Shown here in pieces: positions 1-12,786 of a stretch of DNA of 64,000 nt. The notes below the pieces were generated by a model. The model saw only the letters and a program-made list of their open reading frames with translations. It did not search any database and had not been told where the DNA came from. The stretch covers positions 1 to 64,000 of the forward strand of contig LVLI01000346.1 of assembly GCA_001687465.1 (NCBI GenBank), in the 5' to 3' direction. Each line of letters opens with the position of its first letter. Within the stretch, counting starts at the first letter, position 1. The position numbers and the translations under genes are program-made. This stretch comes from Halocafeteria seosinensis. Taxonomy: Eukaryota; Sar; Bigyra; Bicosoecida.

Positions 1-45
<45 letters not shown>
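1..45. repeat. TA/TG dinucleotide microsatellite
   Basis: The window opens with about 25 bp of alternating TA followed by about 20 bp of alternating TG. One ambiguous base (N) sits at position 48, just after the tract, which suggests an assembly or sequencing problem caused by the repeat. The rest of 49-369 holds no gene I can support; a minus-strand reading frame at 185-373 overlaps the end of the sulfotransferase gene by four bases but has no recognisable content. Confidence 0.9.
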
Positions 46-369
46 TCNGAATATTACTGTTGAAAAAACGTGTAGGTTTGATGTGCGCATTACAGTAGTA
101 TTGCTCCTACCGGAAGACGTGTACTCTACAGGCAACGCTAGACCGCGTGTGGGGTGAACCCTATCCGAAACCGCTGCAACATCTTCACGTTGTGGCGCAA
201 ACTGTCTGTCCGTCATCAGCTTTCGAGAGTTCCGCATCTCCCTTGTTTTTCCTGGCAATTCTCTTGAGGAACTTGATCGCGTTTTCCCTCAAAGCCGCCA
301 ACATGAACATCTGAGTTCTGTGCCTAGCAGAGTTTCCAAGATATTTCCACATGACTTGGATGACTGGGT

Positions 370-1275
370 TCACGGCGATAGATCGTTCAACTGTAACAAC
401 CAGTGATAAATGTCGTACTCCTGGACAAGTAATCGGCCTAAATTCTCTCGGGCTCGTTTGGAAAGCTGCCGTTTAGTTTCACGCTTCACTCCCGAATGTC
501 TCGAGCTGTGGATACGTGTGTCCTTCAGTTCTACTCCGAGAACCGTCCGCACATCATTCTTCAGGTACTCCTGTCTCAGGACGTGAACTTGACAGGGGTG
601 TGTTTCCATCCAATGGCGGATACCGTTGATATAGTGAGCATAGCCTTGCTTGAAATGTTCAATACATCCGTTGATCCACATCGCTCGAGCATCTGAATTC
701 TTATCTAAGTCTTCGGCAAAGGCTTCGAACGACGAGTAGTACACAGAGACGCAGCTTCCAACAGGACACTTCAGGCATCGCCAGAGCGGCTTCTTCTTCA
801 CCTCGTTGAAATAGTAGACGTCCCAATACCAAGCGGAAATCAATCGATCGATGGGATCTCGGACAGTCACGATCAAATGATCATTCGTTTTTGGATGGCG
901 ATACTCCTCAACTGGCATACTGTTTCTTTTCTTGTGCACGTGAACTTGAAAACGGTACTGGAGCAGTGTCTTAATGGTCGCCCCGCCGCATTTTCCGATG
1001 TGAATCAGGACACGATTTGACGGTGCGACGTGGCTTACACTACGCGAACAAGAATTGTTGCGATGGAAGTACACCGAATTTTGTGGAACCGCCGCAATGG
1101 AGCGGTAAGCAGAAAGAGAGCAATTCTTCCCTCGGTTCTCACACGTTTTCACATCCGGTGCTACCTGCCCGGATGTATCAAGAACTGCAGTACCACGGTC
1201 AACGACGACTTTTCCAGCAAACAGTGCAATTGAGGAGATGCAGCCCAAAAGAATGACACTTCTAGCATCATGCAT
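370..1275 (-). CDS. Golgi-type sulfotransferase, single exon
   Basis: Predicted 301-residue type II membrane protein, read from the ATG at 1275; a longer frame begins at a TTG at 1305. A hydrophobic signal anchor lies at about residues 5-22. HIGKCGGATI at about 92-101 is the 5'-phosphosulfate-binding loop typical of carbohydrate sulfotransferases (usually HIPKTGGTS-like). TVRDPIDRLISAWY at about 137-150 is the 3'-phosphate-binding motif, with Arg and Ser in the expected places. These two motifs bind the sulfate donor PAPS. The short tail ends in a helical segment as in the Sulfotransfer_2 group. The substrate cannot be read from sequence; a glycan in the secretory pathway is the likely acceptor by analogy. 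The usual Lys-Thr of the loop is Lys-Cys here. No introns are needed, unlike most genes in the window. Confidence 0.8.
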   Translation of the reverse strand: MHDARSVILLGCISSIALFAGKVVVDRGTAVLDTSGQVAPDVKTCENRGKNCSLSAYRSIAAVPQNSVYFHRNNSCSRSVSHVAPSNRVLIHIGKCGGATIKTLLQYRFQVHVHKKRNSMPVEEYRHPKTNDHLIVTVRDPIDRLISAWYWDVYYFNEVKKKPLWRCLKCPVGSCVSVYYSSFEAFAEDLDKNSDARAMWINGCIEHFKQGYAHYINGIRHWMETHPCQVHVLRQEYLKNDVRTVLGVELKDTRIHSSRHSGVKRETKRQLSKRARENLGRLLVQEYDIYHWLLQLNDLSP

Positions 1276-2321
1276 CTCAAGGCAGCCGAGAGGTAGTACG
1301 GTCAAGCAGCTGGCTCAGCTGCTGGTTCAGCTGACCGGATCCAAGTGCTCATTGACACAAATACCAACAAGGTGAATTCTATCAGTTTCGCTTTCTCGTA
1401 TGCGTGTCAGGGTATTTACTAATTCTCAAACCAAATTCGCATCGGGATAGTGGCATACAATACCAAATTGTACTTGTACCGTCCTTGAAGTTGTCCAAGT
1501 GCTGTTCCATGAATCTGTTCCCTGGAACTTGCTGGCTGTGGTTGTTTGTGAAGGTTGGCAACTGGGCTTCAGTGGTTTCCGAAGTACGAACGCACAGGGC
1601 ATAGGACAGTATCGGAAAGTATGAGCGCCCAGCGCGAGGCACTGTAACACCAACGTGGTATTCTAAGGTACTTCTGGTGTCGGAGGAAACGGGTAGTCAA
1701 CAATTGTGGTAATACAATTGTACAACCATATGTTATGTTGTACATTCCTACCCCACAGAGTCCTTGTGGATCACAGAACACACTGTAGCATGCAATAGTC
1801 TATCGCTTGTATAATATAGCCAGTGTGTTCTGTTGACCACAAGTTGCAGCAGTTCGCGCGGGTGCGACCGGGCTGTCGCAGCTTGCGACCGACCGAATTT
1901 TGCCGCGCGTTCTTTTGGGGTGGGGAAACACAGGATCCCTTTTCCTCTGCATAAGTCACATCCTTCGGCTATGTTTGTTCACGAAGATAGTCTCAGTATC
2001 CTCCTATACTTGAATTCGATCGAGATTGCGTTCTATCACACCAAATAAGGAGCTGTCCGCATTGAGTGGGTTTAGTTTCCGTTGCGTGAGCACCGAGGTC
2101 AACTGAGAAAGGCGCGCTTGAACACAAACGATATATTCACACGAAACAAATACAAACGACTCGGAAGTCCAATTGGGAGATATGATCTCCTAACCTGTTT
2201 AACCACGATCAGTATTAGAGGAAATTATCGTGGAATACGCACACTGCCACCTAGGAAGTACGCCCGCCGTTGACCTAATTACCCGGACTCTTATACGAAC
2301 GAATACTGCAGCAGAAGCATC
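1276..2321. other. Intergenic, divergent between sulfotransferase and SHIPPO gene
   Basis: About 1 kb without a supportable gene. Short frames occur on both strands but none shows a recognisable protein or a plausible splice chain. It contains small AT-rich palindromic pieces around 1695-1735 and should hold the promoters of both flanking genes, which point away from each other. Confidence 0.5.
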
Positions 2322-4070
2322 ATGACCGACCAGTACTGCCTCAACGTTAAGCAAAAGACGTTAGAGGGCTATACAACGGCACAGTCTCCTGGACCGGCGT
2401 ACTCTCCGAACTACGAACCAGCTTATCCGCGGAGCGCAACGTACAAGTTCGGCACCTCATCCAGGGACCCTAGAAGCTGTAAGTGTGATATTCATCTCTA
2501 TAATTTCAGTAGAAAGAGTTGTGACAATGTTCATATTTTCATTGCAGCTGCTTACGATGGGCCATCACCCGGAGAATACGACGTCGCCGGACGCCCAACC
2601 TCCGGCCACATAGTCTACGACAGCACGAAGCGGTCTACCTCCCAAACAAAGTTTGGTTCTTGTGAGTATGGTGGTGCTTGTCTTCTCAGCGAGTAGGCTG
2701 CTTTCATTACTATGAAGAGTGGGTCGTGCTAATGCAGCTGCGAGAGGTGATACGAAGGTCATAGATACTCCAGGGCCAGGGTCATACAATTATGATGGAA
2801 GCAAGGGCGGACGCCCTGTTTCCGCATACTCGCAGTGGCGTACACCTCCTGCCTACTCAATGGGGGGAAGAACGCAGTCTGAATCCCCTCGAAACACTCA
2901 AGGACCAGGCCCGGCGGATTATGGGGCTCGTACGTGTTGGTTTCTCGGTAAAGGGCAATATGTTCTGGTTCATTATCCTTCTGGTTTGCATCGATTCTTC
3001 CACAGCTAATGGTATCGGCAAGCAATCACTTTCCAACCGGCCCTCTTCGGCTCAGTACCGGTTTGGCTCAGGGAGTAGAGAAGGTCCTCCTGAAAGGGCG
3101 CGAAGTCCAGGACCAGTGTACGATGTCCCAGAATCTATTGGGAAGCAGGCTCTCTCTAGCAGGCGCACAAGCCCCCATAGCAAGTTCGGGACGAGCACCC
3201 GTGATGAGAGGAGAATCGAGGTAAGCGGATAGGTATGCCTCTTTCTGTTCACTTTGTTTCAACATCCTGTTTGGCGTGTGGATCCAGCATTCTCCCGCTC
3301 CCGGTGACCATGATTATAGAGAAAAGCCTGGTAAAAGCCTGTTTGGGAAGAATCCTCCATCATGGGGAATAGGCACTTCTAAACGCGGAGCAAACGACCC
3401 TCGTCCACAAAGCCCGGGCCCCAGTTATATGGTTGAAGGAGGAATCGGAAAGCAAGTCACATCAACACGGCCCAGCTCCGCAAACTACCGCTTTGGAACT
3501 TCATCCAGGGACTCTTCTCGTAAAACGTGGGAAACCCCGGGCCCGGGAGCACATATGTATGAAGAGGCCCCAGGAAAGAATTTGAGGGGGCACAATGCCC
3601 CCAACTACCGGTTCGGTTCGTCGAAACGAGATGCTGGTGGCCCACGATCTGAGAGCCCGGGTCCCCGATACAAGATAGACAGTAGACCTTCTTCACCTTC
3701 ATATAAATTTGGCTCCTCTACCCGAGACGAGGCGAAGAAAGCATCGGAGGGTCCAGGACCGGCCTCATACATGTTCGAGGAGCCGCCTGGGAAGAACTTG
3801 AAAGGCCAAAACGCGGCGACATTCCGTTTCGGTACTTCATCTCGTGATGGGCCGCGACGGTCAGATAAGGGCCCTGGTCCAGGAGGCTACGCTACCATGG
3901 CAGGTATAGGGAAACAACCTATTTCCACCAAACGGACCTCCTCGATGTCTAAATTCGGTTCCGCCAACCGGTTTCCTCAAAATAGGTCTTCGGAAACTCC
4001 ATCCCCTGCTGATTACTATCACGTTCCAAAGACTGCTCCGGGTCCAGCTTGGACCATGCTTAGTCGTTAA
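2322..4070 (+). CDS. Sperm-tail PG-rich repeat (SHIPPO/STPG/CIMAP-like) axonemal protein
   Basis: Five exons: 2322-2478, 2548-2661, 2738-2929, 3006-3220, 3288-4070, giving 486 residues. The protein is built almost wholly from SHIPPO repeats: about a dozen PGP-x-x-Y motifs (SPGPAY, TPGPGSY, GPGPADY, SPGPVY, SPGPSY, SPGPRY, GPGPASY and others) alternate with YRFGTSSRD-like blocks. Proteins of this family bind along the inside of ciliary doublet microtubules or cap microtubules in sperm tails and flagella. The product is basic and Pro/Gly/Ser-rich, with no membrane segment. Intron 1 is 69 nt and contains no stop in frame, so retention would give a 23-residue insertion. The stop codon lies 51 bp from the stop of the convergent LRR gene. 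The family call is firm; which STPG/CIMAP orthologue is not. Confidence 0.9.
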
Positions 4071-4121
4071 ATATGCTTCTGAAACATACCAATGGAACAC
4101 TGTGGCTCCTTGCTGCTGAAC

Positions 4122-7100
4122 CTAGTTGTCATTTTTCTGCTGTCCCACGATCTGCTCAATCGCGCTTTTCGGTCTCGCTGTCTCAGTTTCAGCATAAAGA
4201 GGAGAGATATCGTATTTTCCAAATATGGTAGCGCCCTTAAGTAGTTTTGCTGTCGCTTTGGCTCTTTCATCTTTATAAAAGACTTCTCTTGGCTGTCCGA
4301 CAAACTCGAAGATAAGTTTGATTACCCGTGAATGCAGGTGTAAGTAAGAGGCTTCAGGGTGGTAAGGGGGTCTAGCGTTGATGTCTTGCCGCACTATGGA
4401 CAGAGGGTTGGGCCACTCCTTCTTAGAATATTCCCGCGGAATTTGCGATTTCGCAGTAGAAATCGTTCTCTTTAAGTAGTCTGAGACTGACTTTGGTCGA
4501 TCCTCTTGGCGCCAACTACCGGCTGTGACACCTCTGGATTGCGCCTGCGTGTCAGTTGGCTTAGAGACCGAGAATCTACTTGAAGGCTTCTGTTCTGCCG
4601 CAGCCGTCTGGTACTCGTCCTCAGGCCTTTGTACACCAGAGTCACCCGGTTGCTCTTGACCAGCCTCCTCAATTACAACCTCGTCTCGGATCTCTTGAAG
4701 TTTCCCTACCGAGGAAGGGTGCTTCTTGAGGGAGAAAAGATCTCCGGTGCTCCAACTACTTGTCGTAGAAAGCGGACTGCCGCTGTCCTCCTGAATCGCA
4801 CCAGTCTCTCCGTTAGTGCCCAATAAGTTCAATTTTAATGAAGGAATAAGTTTTGGGGGTCTTCGGTACGGTACGCCCGAGAGTGTGTAACTAACGCCTT
4901 CGTTCTGTCCTCTCAGACTGGGAAAACGATCTGAAACTGCCCCATCGGTGAATGCCTGAGCCTGGGAAGCAATTTGAACAGCTTGCGCAAGAGACAAAGG
5001 ACCGTCTGGAATTGATGTTCGGAACACCTTTTCGGGTTGATATTGAGAAAATGGCGTAGCGGAACGAACTCCAGAACGGTTGCTGCCTAGTCTGCTTGTA
5101 GGACGATGGTACGAGAACCCAGATGCAGTGTATCCCGCATTTTGTTTCAGCTGGGACAGTGACTTCTGAGCCTTTCCTAGAACCTCTTTATGTTTCATGG
5201 TCAAAACAGCGTCCCTGAAGTCGCCGCTACCTGGTTTTATGGTTGCAGCGGCTTTCCCAACAAAAGCAACTCGCTCCGACGGGAGAACCATGTTGTCTTT
5301 GGCCTTATCACCGGGGGTCCACCGTTTTCTATATTCTTGATCTAGTTCTTCCAAGTTAGTTGCCTGAGAACGTCCGTGCCTTGAGTTCTGAGGATACCGG
5401 TATGGTGGCAACTCCGGAGTGGTCAGTCTTTCCCAGGTATTATTCCGCTGTTGTGTGACAAATGGATCCTCTTCAGCTCCACCGAAGAGAAATTTTCGAT
5501 TTTCCTCTATGGGGTGGTTTTCGTCAAGCTCGGTATATCCATCTTTTGTATACTCAACTTTTGATCCTGGTTCCACAGGGGGAAACTCGCCTGGATACAC
5601 AGGAAGTGTATCAATTCCAGCTTCCTTGGCCACTTTCTTTTCGCGTTCGATCACTTCCCTTCTCCTCATCCTCCTACCATCTGGGGAGAGACTGAGCTCA
5701 TACTGCTCTTCCAGTTCTTTTACTGTAGGTAGCAGTTCTTGTTTCAGTTCAGTTAAGTAGGATTCTTTTGCAGTACCAGCTATACTTCTGATAGCTTGTT
5801 TGCTAATACGCTTGTTTCCACCGGACGCAGGGTGCACCTCAGACATGGATAACCAGTAGGGGTCGTCATACTGTGGTCTATCGATTTCGATTCGCCTGGT
5901 TCGAGATCTCATCAGATGCTCTAAAGTCATCTCGGCTTCAATCAACTGCCCGAGAGTACCATTTCTATGCTCAAGCATCATTGATATCCACTGAACAACG
6001 TAGTCTTTAACTTCTTTCGCGTATGGGTGTGCTGTCGGAGAGCGGGAAAGAGCCTTGGTAATGGCGTTTTGGCCTGCAGGTCCAATCCAATTGCCTCTTA
6101 TGTCAAGGAAGAGAAGTGATACGTTGCACTCTACGGCGGCGGCAAACTCATAGATGACGTCATTTTGATGCTGCACGAAGGCTAGCGTTTGTGGTATCAA
6201 GCAGTTGTGCGAAATATCGAGGAATCGTAGTGTCATGTTGGAGCTCAGCGCTCGAGCAATATCGATCGCTCCGGCAGGGTTGAGTCCATCGTCGGTTAGT
6301 TGACAACGGCTCACATGAAGCTCTCTCAGTTTAATCAGGTTGCCCCTAAGTGCAGCAGCAATGATGAATGCACCGTCAACCCCCAAACTATTCTTCGAGA
6401 GATCGAGGCTGCATAAGGTACCTACTCGAGTTGCTCTCATTATGGATCTAAGGCCAACAGCCGTTATTCCTGTCTTTGCCAGCGTAAGCTTCCTCAAGTT
6501 GGACGAGTGCGACAAGAATTCAAACAAATACTCTGCACCATCATCACCAAGGGAAGCGTCTTGCAAGTTGAGCTCGATTAGATTCACCGGACTCCTGCCG
6601 TCGTGTCGCCGAGCCTCCATGCCACCTGCTACGGTTGTGTAATTTGAGTGAAGAGAACCAGCTGATTCCGGTCGCTGTGACCTTGACGTTGCAGTAGTGA
6701 CGCCACTCCTTCCAGATCTGTTTCTCTCCAGGGCGGTAAACGACCGCGAAATGTTTTCAGACTCTTCGTTCCCTGGCGGCCAATCTCCAGTGGCCTTCTC
6801 TTGGGCTTCCTCTCTTTGTCGCTCGAGTTTTTTCAATCGGACATAAGGTCTGTTATCACCAGGATACATGTCGGCGTAGAATGTGCCTCCCAGAAAGCCT
6901 GATGGTAACCGCCTTGTTCCGATTTCCATTAGTCGAATCGCAACATCCTTCGTCAACTTGCATCCGGTAAAATCTACGGTTTGAAGCGTTGTGTTCCTGC
7001 TCATTGCTCGAAGTAGTGGTTCGAGAGCTTCCTCTGAACAATCACGTAACAACTAATTGTTTGGTCTTTTTATCAGGAGTAATTGCTGTTTCAGTTCTGC

Positions 7101-8377
7101 AACGTACCATTTACTCTGTTTTTCCCGACCTTAAGGTTTTCCAGCGCACAGCCATTTTGTCTTAAGTACACGGCAATTGCTCGAAATCCTTCTTGTGACA
7201 GAGATCTCGTTGTTTCCTTGGCTTGGATCGAATCGAGTGTTGGGGGCTGAGCAATCTGCAACCACGGGAGATGAACCGTTAGCCTTGTTTAGAGTTCTTA
7301 TGATAAGTGTGTACAAACGCAACTCCCTACCTCTGTTGCTGCTAGATTTAGAATCCTCAGGGGAGCCTCAAAATCAAGCTCTTGCCGAGCTCTCTCGATA
7401 GCTTTACGTTGTGCAATGCTTTCGGTTGTGCTTACCCGTCGCTTACCCTGGGAAGAGCCCATTCTTGAAGCAACCGATTTCTTTGAAGATGAATTCGGCC
7501 GAGAGGTTTTAGCAGTGCTCTTTTTACCGGTAGTCTTTCCCGAACGAGTTGAATGCCGAGACGATCGCCTGGTGTCGGAACCACTTGCAGAGGATCTCCC
7601 CGAATTCACGCTAGAAGAACTGGAAAGTCTCCGAGTTCTGGTGCGTTCACCGCTATCACCTCCGGTTTTTTCAGTGCTCCGTACTTTTACTGATTCATCT
7701 GGTCCAAGATATGTCTCAGCGACGCTTTCCTCATAGGTGTCGTCATCTTCTGGACGGGGAGATGGGATATACTCTTTTCGGATGGCATCAAGCTGCCCTC
7801 GCAAAGCTTTCATGATTATGGTTACTCCTGTCGGACCAAGTGGGTTTCCTTCGAGATTTAATTCTCGCAGTGTGGTATTTTTCACCAACGCTTCCCCTAG
7901 AATAGATGCCTTAAGCTCATTGATGCGGCATCGAGAAAGTGACAGGGATTCCAGTCTGTCAAGGCAAAGGACCAGCATTAAAGTGAAGAAAAGAGGCTAT
8001 GCCGCAAAGGTTGGTAACGTACTGGAAATTGAATACGCCTGGCATAACTTTATTAGGTAAAGCATCGCACAACAATGTAAATTCTTCCTTCGTGAACTTC
8101 GTCCCCGACAAATCCTGTTCCACACCCTTGTTACTTCCGAAGGAAAACATCTGCTAGAAAGCTTCGTGGAGTGATACGTCAAAGAGTCGACTCTGAGTGA
8201 TACTGAACATACCCTTTTCTTTGTTGGAGTGTTGTTCTCCAGTTCCTCCCATCGGATCCACCATTTTCTTGCTGGGTCTGCATACTTTAGTTTCATACGT
8301 CGGAGAGACGCCAAGTGTTTCTGTTTGGTTTCGTCCTTCGAGGAAGTCCCAGAGAAGCTCGACCGAAATGTATCCAT
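4122..8377 (-). CDS. Long leucine-rich-repeat (RNI-type) protein, function unknown
   Basis: Exons on the minus strand: 8377-8213, 8150-8023, 7955-7331, 7255-7115, 7052-4122; 1329 residues. I start at the ATG at 8377, which gives an N-terminal basic/Trp-rich stretch before the first LRR. The LRRs are ribonuclease-inhibitor type (LRELNLEGNPLGPTG, LRKLTLAKTGITAVG, LCSLDLSKNSLGVDG, LLFLDIRGNWIGPAG) and are interrupted by Ser/Arg/Lys-rich spacers at about residues 170-260. They run to about residue 700; the rest is charged, Pro/Ser-rich and probably disordered. The second intron boundary is a tandem TAGCAG acceptor that may add one residue. No enzymatic motif is visible. It is paired tail-to-tail with a flagellar SHIPPO gene, and many RNI-LRR proteins are axonemal, but a ciliary role is inference only. 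Confidence 0.75.
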
Positions 8378-8865
8378 TGTAAGTTTCGTAATATTACCAA
8401 CCAGTTCCTCATTACCCCTTTATGCAAACCCGTTGCACTCAAATCGATTGAGAGGTGCCCAATACTGGCCATACAGGGTTTACCGTTCCAGTTCAAAGCC
8501 TGTGGCTACACACAGTTAGGCTGAACGACTAAGACTCTAGTTCTCTGCTCTAGTCTTTCTCCCTTTCCATTCAGGTACATGCTTTCTGACATGAATAATG
8601 ACCCTCGCAGCATGACAATGACAAACCGGGTACAAACGATTGGCACAAAGCCTTGTGACAAAGGGCGCAACGTTCGTTCGTTGAAGTATGAGCGAACAAT
8701 CTTTGTGGCTACTCCATTTTGTCCCCTACAAGGCCGATTCTTCAGGCTCTATACGAGGCGATGACGGTATGTATTGGAACCAGACTAAGCTAGTCGTGGT
8801 CGTTATTCAACCCTAAAGGTATATCCGTCCTTGGAGTCACGCGGTTTAGCAAAGAAGCGTCTGAA
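8378..8865. other. Divergent promoter region, LRR gene / NAA25
   Basis: Nearly 490 bp between two divergent start codons. I see no convincing exon or structured element; it presumably carries both promoters and 5' untranslated regions. Confidence 0.5.
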
Positions 8866-11800
8866 ATGGCTTCGGAAGCACCTCAGGGCTCCGGGGCAGG
8901 AGTTTCAGGAAGCTCATCTTCCTCTTCCTCTGGTAAAGAGAAGAGAATAAACATGCTACTGAAGGCATTCAATCAGAATGAAAACGATGATTCAGTTTTG
9001 AACATGCTTCAGCGATGGAAAGACCTTCACAGCAATCCTTTAGTGAAAGTAAGTGTCACTGGTATCTTGGAGCCTGGATCATGATATGCACGAATGTATA
9101 ACACCATAACTTTCATTGTTTCTATGTTATTGTAATTGTGTTGCTCCCGTTTTGCCGTGCAGTCAATTCGAGCAGTGACACTGCTTCGCACGAACCAACG
9201 AACTCAGAGTTTGGAAGTTGTCAACCAACTACAAGTAGGAATTCAGCATGCCATTATTTCAACCACTCGTCGCCTCTTATTCTTCCCCCGGTGTTCTTGG
9301 CGGAACTTATGCAGACTGACCAAATCATAGGAGACGACCAAGTCCTAGACAATGTCCTCAGGGTTTATACGTCAACAGGCCACAACACAGAAGCAACTCA
9401 AGTACTAGAGAAAGCGCTAGAAAGCAAACCAAGTATGTACTTCATTCGCAACAACGCAGTGGACCGGAGCCCTGTGCAACAAAAGAAGGCGTGCTATTGC
9501 AGATGATACCCGCCTCTTGAGACAGTTATATTCCTGTCACCTGGCCATGGGAAACTTGCAGCAACAACAAAGGGCAGGTATGAAGCTGTATAAAGCGACG
9601 GAGGACCCGCTTTACATGGTCTGGGCAGCTTTAGCAATAGCGCTCCAATCAAAACGGTTGCATTGGGAAGAAGTTCGTGAAAATGCCCTGGACGATAGGG
9701 TGCTTGATTTGAATACAGGAAGTCCAAAAGCTCAACAGTCCCTGAAATTCTGCGTGGCGATGTTGGAAAAGGCTGTTCCCAATGGCAAAGTTACTCACTC
9801 CGAAGCTGTTGGTTTTTATTTGCATGTTCTTCGGCAGTCTGGAAAGCAGAAAGAAGCTCTGGATGCACTCAAAGGCCCTTGTAGAGAAATAAGGGATATC
9901 AAGAATATGAACTCAAAAAGAGAATCTGCTGATAGCATCCCTTCCATAAAGGAGCCTGTCAAATTTCTGCCCATTGATTACCTTAAAGAAGAAGTGGATC
10001 TCCTATGCTCCAATGCTCAGTGGGAACTGGCTTGGAAGAAGACGTGCCACCTATTGATTTGGCACGACAATGATGATTGGTCATTATTTCAAACGGTGGT
10101 AGAGTGCTGCTTTCAATATCTTCGAATGAATTGCGGCATTGGTGCCCAAGCGTTCCATGATCAGGAAAGGGACGTCATTGAGCAACTGCAACGGGAAGAA
10201 GAGTGTGACCAAAGCACCGTCGAACTGCCTCCAAGCATTGAACGATTGTACCCTTCGATTTCGAATACTAGGGCGGTGTTTACCTGTATCCAGCGCATGA
10301 CGCTACAAGAGAATGGAAAGAGAGCATGTTTAAGGGGTGCTTTTTTAGCGGAAATATTGCTGGAGGCCAGGGTTTTAGAGCATTCCCGGAGTTCCGTGTC
10401 GCAAGTACGAGAATCTTCAGTTTCTATCTGTTTGAAGGACGAAAACTTCTTGGATATTGTTTCTGCTCGCGACTACAAATTAACTTGCGATATGGAGGAT
10501 GCGCCTGAGAGCCAATCACTTTGTCATTTGATTGGCTGGATTAACCGATACCTGTCCCTATTTGGAGCTAAACCGTGTTGTTTCAGCGATCTCAGCAGTT
10601 TTCTTACTCCGTTTGTGGTTCCTGATTCTGGAGTCAGGGAAGAGCAGGGCTCACAACGACCATTGCATCCTCCGTTTCCCGAGTCGGTTCTAAGGCCCGA
10701 TTTTCCCAAGTGCAGTTTCATCAGTACTTCCTTCGCGCCTCTAAGGTTTTTTGATACTCATGGGTTTGGTAAAATCGGTGCCTTCCCAAATTTTGCTGTG
10801 AATCCTTCGAGCAGCAGCTCATTCCCGTGCTCCTTTGATTCTTCAGATACCCTTCGGCTGGAGGCTTCGGAAGCAGAGCGTAATAATTTCGTAGCTTTGC
10901 TGAGGATGCGAGCTGAGGACGTCGATCCAACCAACATCAAGCAGCTTCAACGCTTTATTACAGAGCAAAAGATACTTCAATTTACCAACGTGAACACACT
11001 GCGTGGCACCGGGGAAGACGGTGCCCGGAACCTTGTACGCTCTTACTGTGAGCTTTGGAGAAGGTTTACATCGCAGTCCGTCAATACTTCAGGCAGTTCG
11101 TCGGATTTCAGAGCCGGAGATGATCTTATCTTGCTAGCAACCGGATTGCTGGAGGCATTGGCTGTTCATTCTTATCAATCATCGAAGCGTTCGGAGACCC
11201 ACAGACTCTCTCTTCAGTATATCTTTGACTGTGTGAGGCTTACAGAGGTAGCCTATGCGTCGTCACCCAACAACTTTAATTTATGTCGGAAACTGCTTAA
11301 ACTATACGACTTACTCGGTGCTGTTGAGCCTTTTGGTAGACGATTTGAATGCCTGGGTGTCAAACATATTCAGTGGGAAAGCATGGGCCATCTACTTCTT
11401 TCGACAACTACTCGTCTGGGTTTCCATGATTATTCTCTTTTGGGGGTAGAGGAGATCTGCAAGGTTCATAGGGAAGAAAACCGCGAAACTTCCTTCTATA
11501 TGAAAAGGGCAATCGAGCACAACAACTATTCTACTGTCCTTGATTTACAAAGAATGCAAGAGCGTATGAAATTTTCTCTTTCCCGGAATGAGGCTAGGTC
11601 TTTGCGAGGCTTCTTGTCAAATCCCATGAAGAATGCCGCAGAAGTGCATCGATACCTGCGCTCAGTTCTGCTAGTCGGAGAATACCCGGAGTTATGCCCT
11701 GACATGGATGTGGGGAGAATGGATGCCCTTGCAGTAGACAACAGAGATTTCAGTCTATACATAAACAACTGGAATCCGCCGAACAATCGTCTACTTCACC

Positions 11801-12693
11801 AGCTGAAGAGTTATTACCGCGAAAATACAATTCTTCAAACCAGGCAGGTACAAGCTCTGCATTTCTGTGTTTTGTGGCTTCTAGAAGGAGATGTTAATGC
11901 TGCAACAACGAACATTGGTGTGTTGGAAGACGTTACAAAGCAGCTAGCAGGCATGTGGGGGAAATACCAGAAACTGTTCGAGTGCTCCTCCTCCTTTGTA
12001 CCGTATGAGTTGCTTCCTTTCGAGAACAATCTGGCGTACGTGGGTCGTTCGATGCGGGTGGATATAATGGAATGTATACTATCCTGCAGCCGGTTCGCGT
12101 TAGAGTGCCTCAAATATTCTAAGGACATGGTAGAGTCTAGTACTTTAGAGACGAGTGGAGAAGAGATAATGAGGCAAATATCGGAGATTGTGGAAGACCT
12201 ATCGGGTCATATTCTCACGGCTAACGGAGGCGAAAGCCTTAACTCTCCCAGCAAGTTCTGGGCTAAGTCTGCACTTGTAGTTACCATTCTTTTGCATTAC
12301 TCCGCTTTGTTTCTCTCTGCTGCCGTCCGTGTACTGCCTGTGTCCTCGAAGAAGCAGCAGAAGAAAAAATCGAAGCGCAAAGGGAACAAAGTGGATGATG
12401 CTAACCACGAAGGCAACAGCGCTGATCGAGTTTACAATACGATAAAGAAACTCAGCAGTATGGTGATGCAGGTCAGCAAAACGGTTCGTCGAGCGAAGAA
12501 CCTTTCTGAGCCTTCACTCTCATTTTTGGGAGAATCCCCTATTGTTGAACCCGTTCTACAAGAACATTTGAAAGAGCAACAGATGACAGAGAATGTAAAG
12601 TGTGATATAGCAAGTTCTTTCGAGAAACAGGGAAATGCTCTTCAGGCAATTACGGAAGAAATTGTATCTTACTTGAAAGCGGAGAAGTTATGA
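8866..12693 (+). CDS. NAA25: NatB N-terminal acetyltransferase auxiliary subunit NAA25 (MDM20)
   Basis: Exons 8866-9048, 9163-9234, 9315-9432, 9503-12693; 1187 residues, somewhat longer than human NAA25 (about 970). NAA25 is the ribosome-anchoring, TPR-like scaffold of NatB, which with NAA20 acetylates N-termini beginning Met-Asp, Met-Glu or Met-Asn during translation. The evidence is the family-specific order: an N-terminal helical repeat with ALRAVTLLRT-like sequence (SIRAVTLLRTNQRT), the segment LRQLYSCHLAMGNLQQQQ, then LYMVWAALAIALQ and KQKEALDALKGP, which match the conserved TPR region of plant and animal NAA25. The N-terminus is Ser-rich and the C-terminal region has a short Lys-rich stretch near residue 1095. 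Three introns sit in the first 650 bp, followed by one 3.2-kb exon. Convergent with the CEP20-like gene, 93 bp between stops. Confidence 0.85.
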
Positions 12694-12786
12694 CATATGG
12701 GTATACGATGAAGGAAATGTCGTTTGGCTATACTGTAGTTTTAGTAGTTGTAATAACTTCTTATGCCTCAAATGCCATCTGCACTT

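Noticed and set aside
185-373. 62-codon minus-strand frame overlapping the sulfotransferase stop by four bases
   Set aside because: Could suggest a frameshifted continuation, but the sulfotransferase already ends with the helix usual for its family, so the overlap is probably chance.
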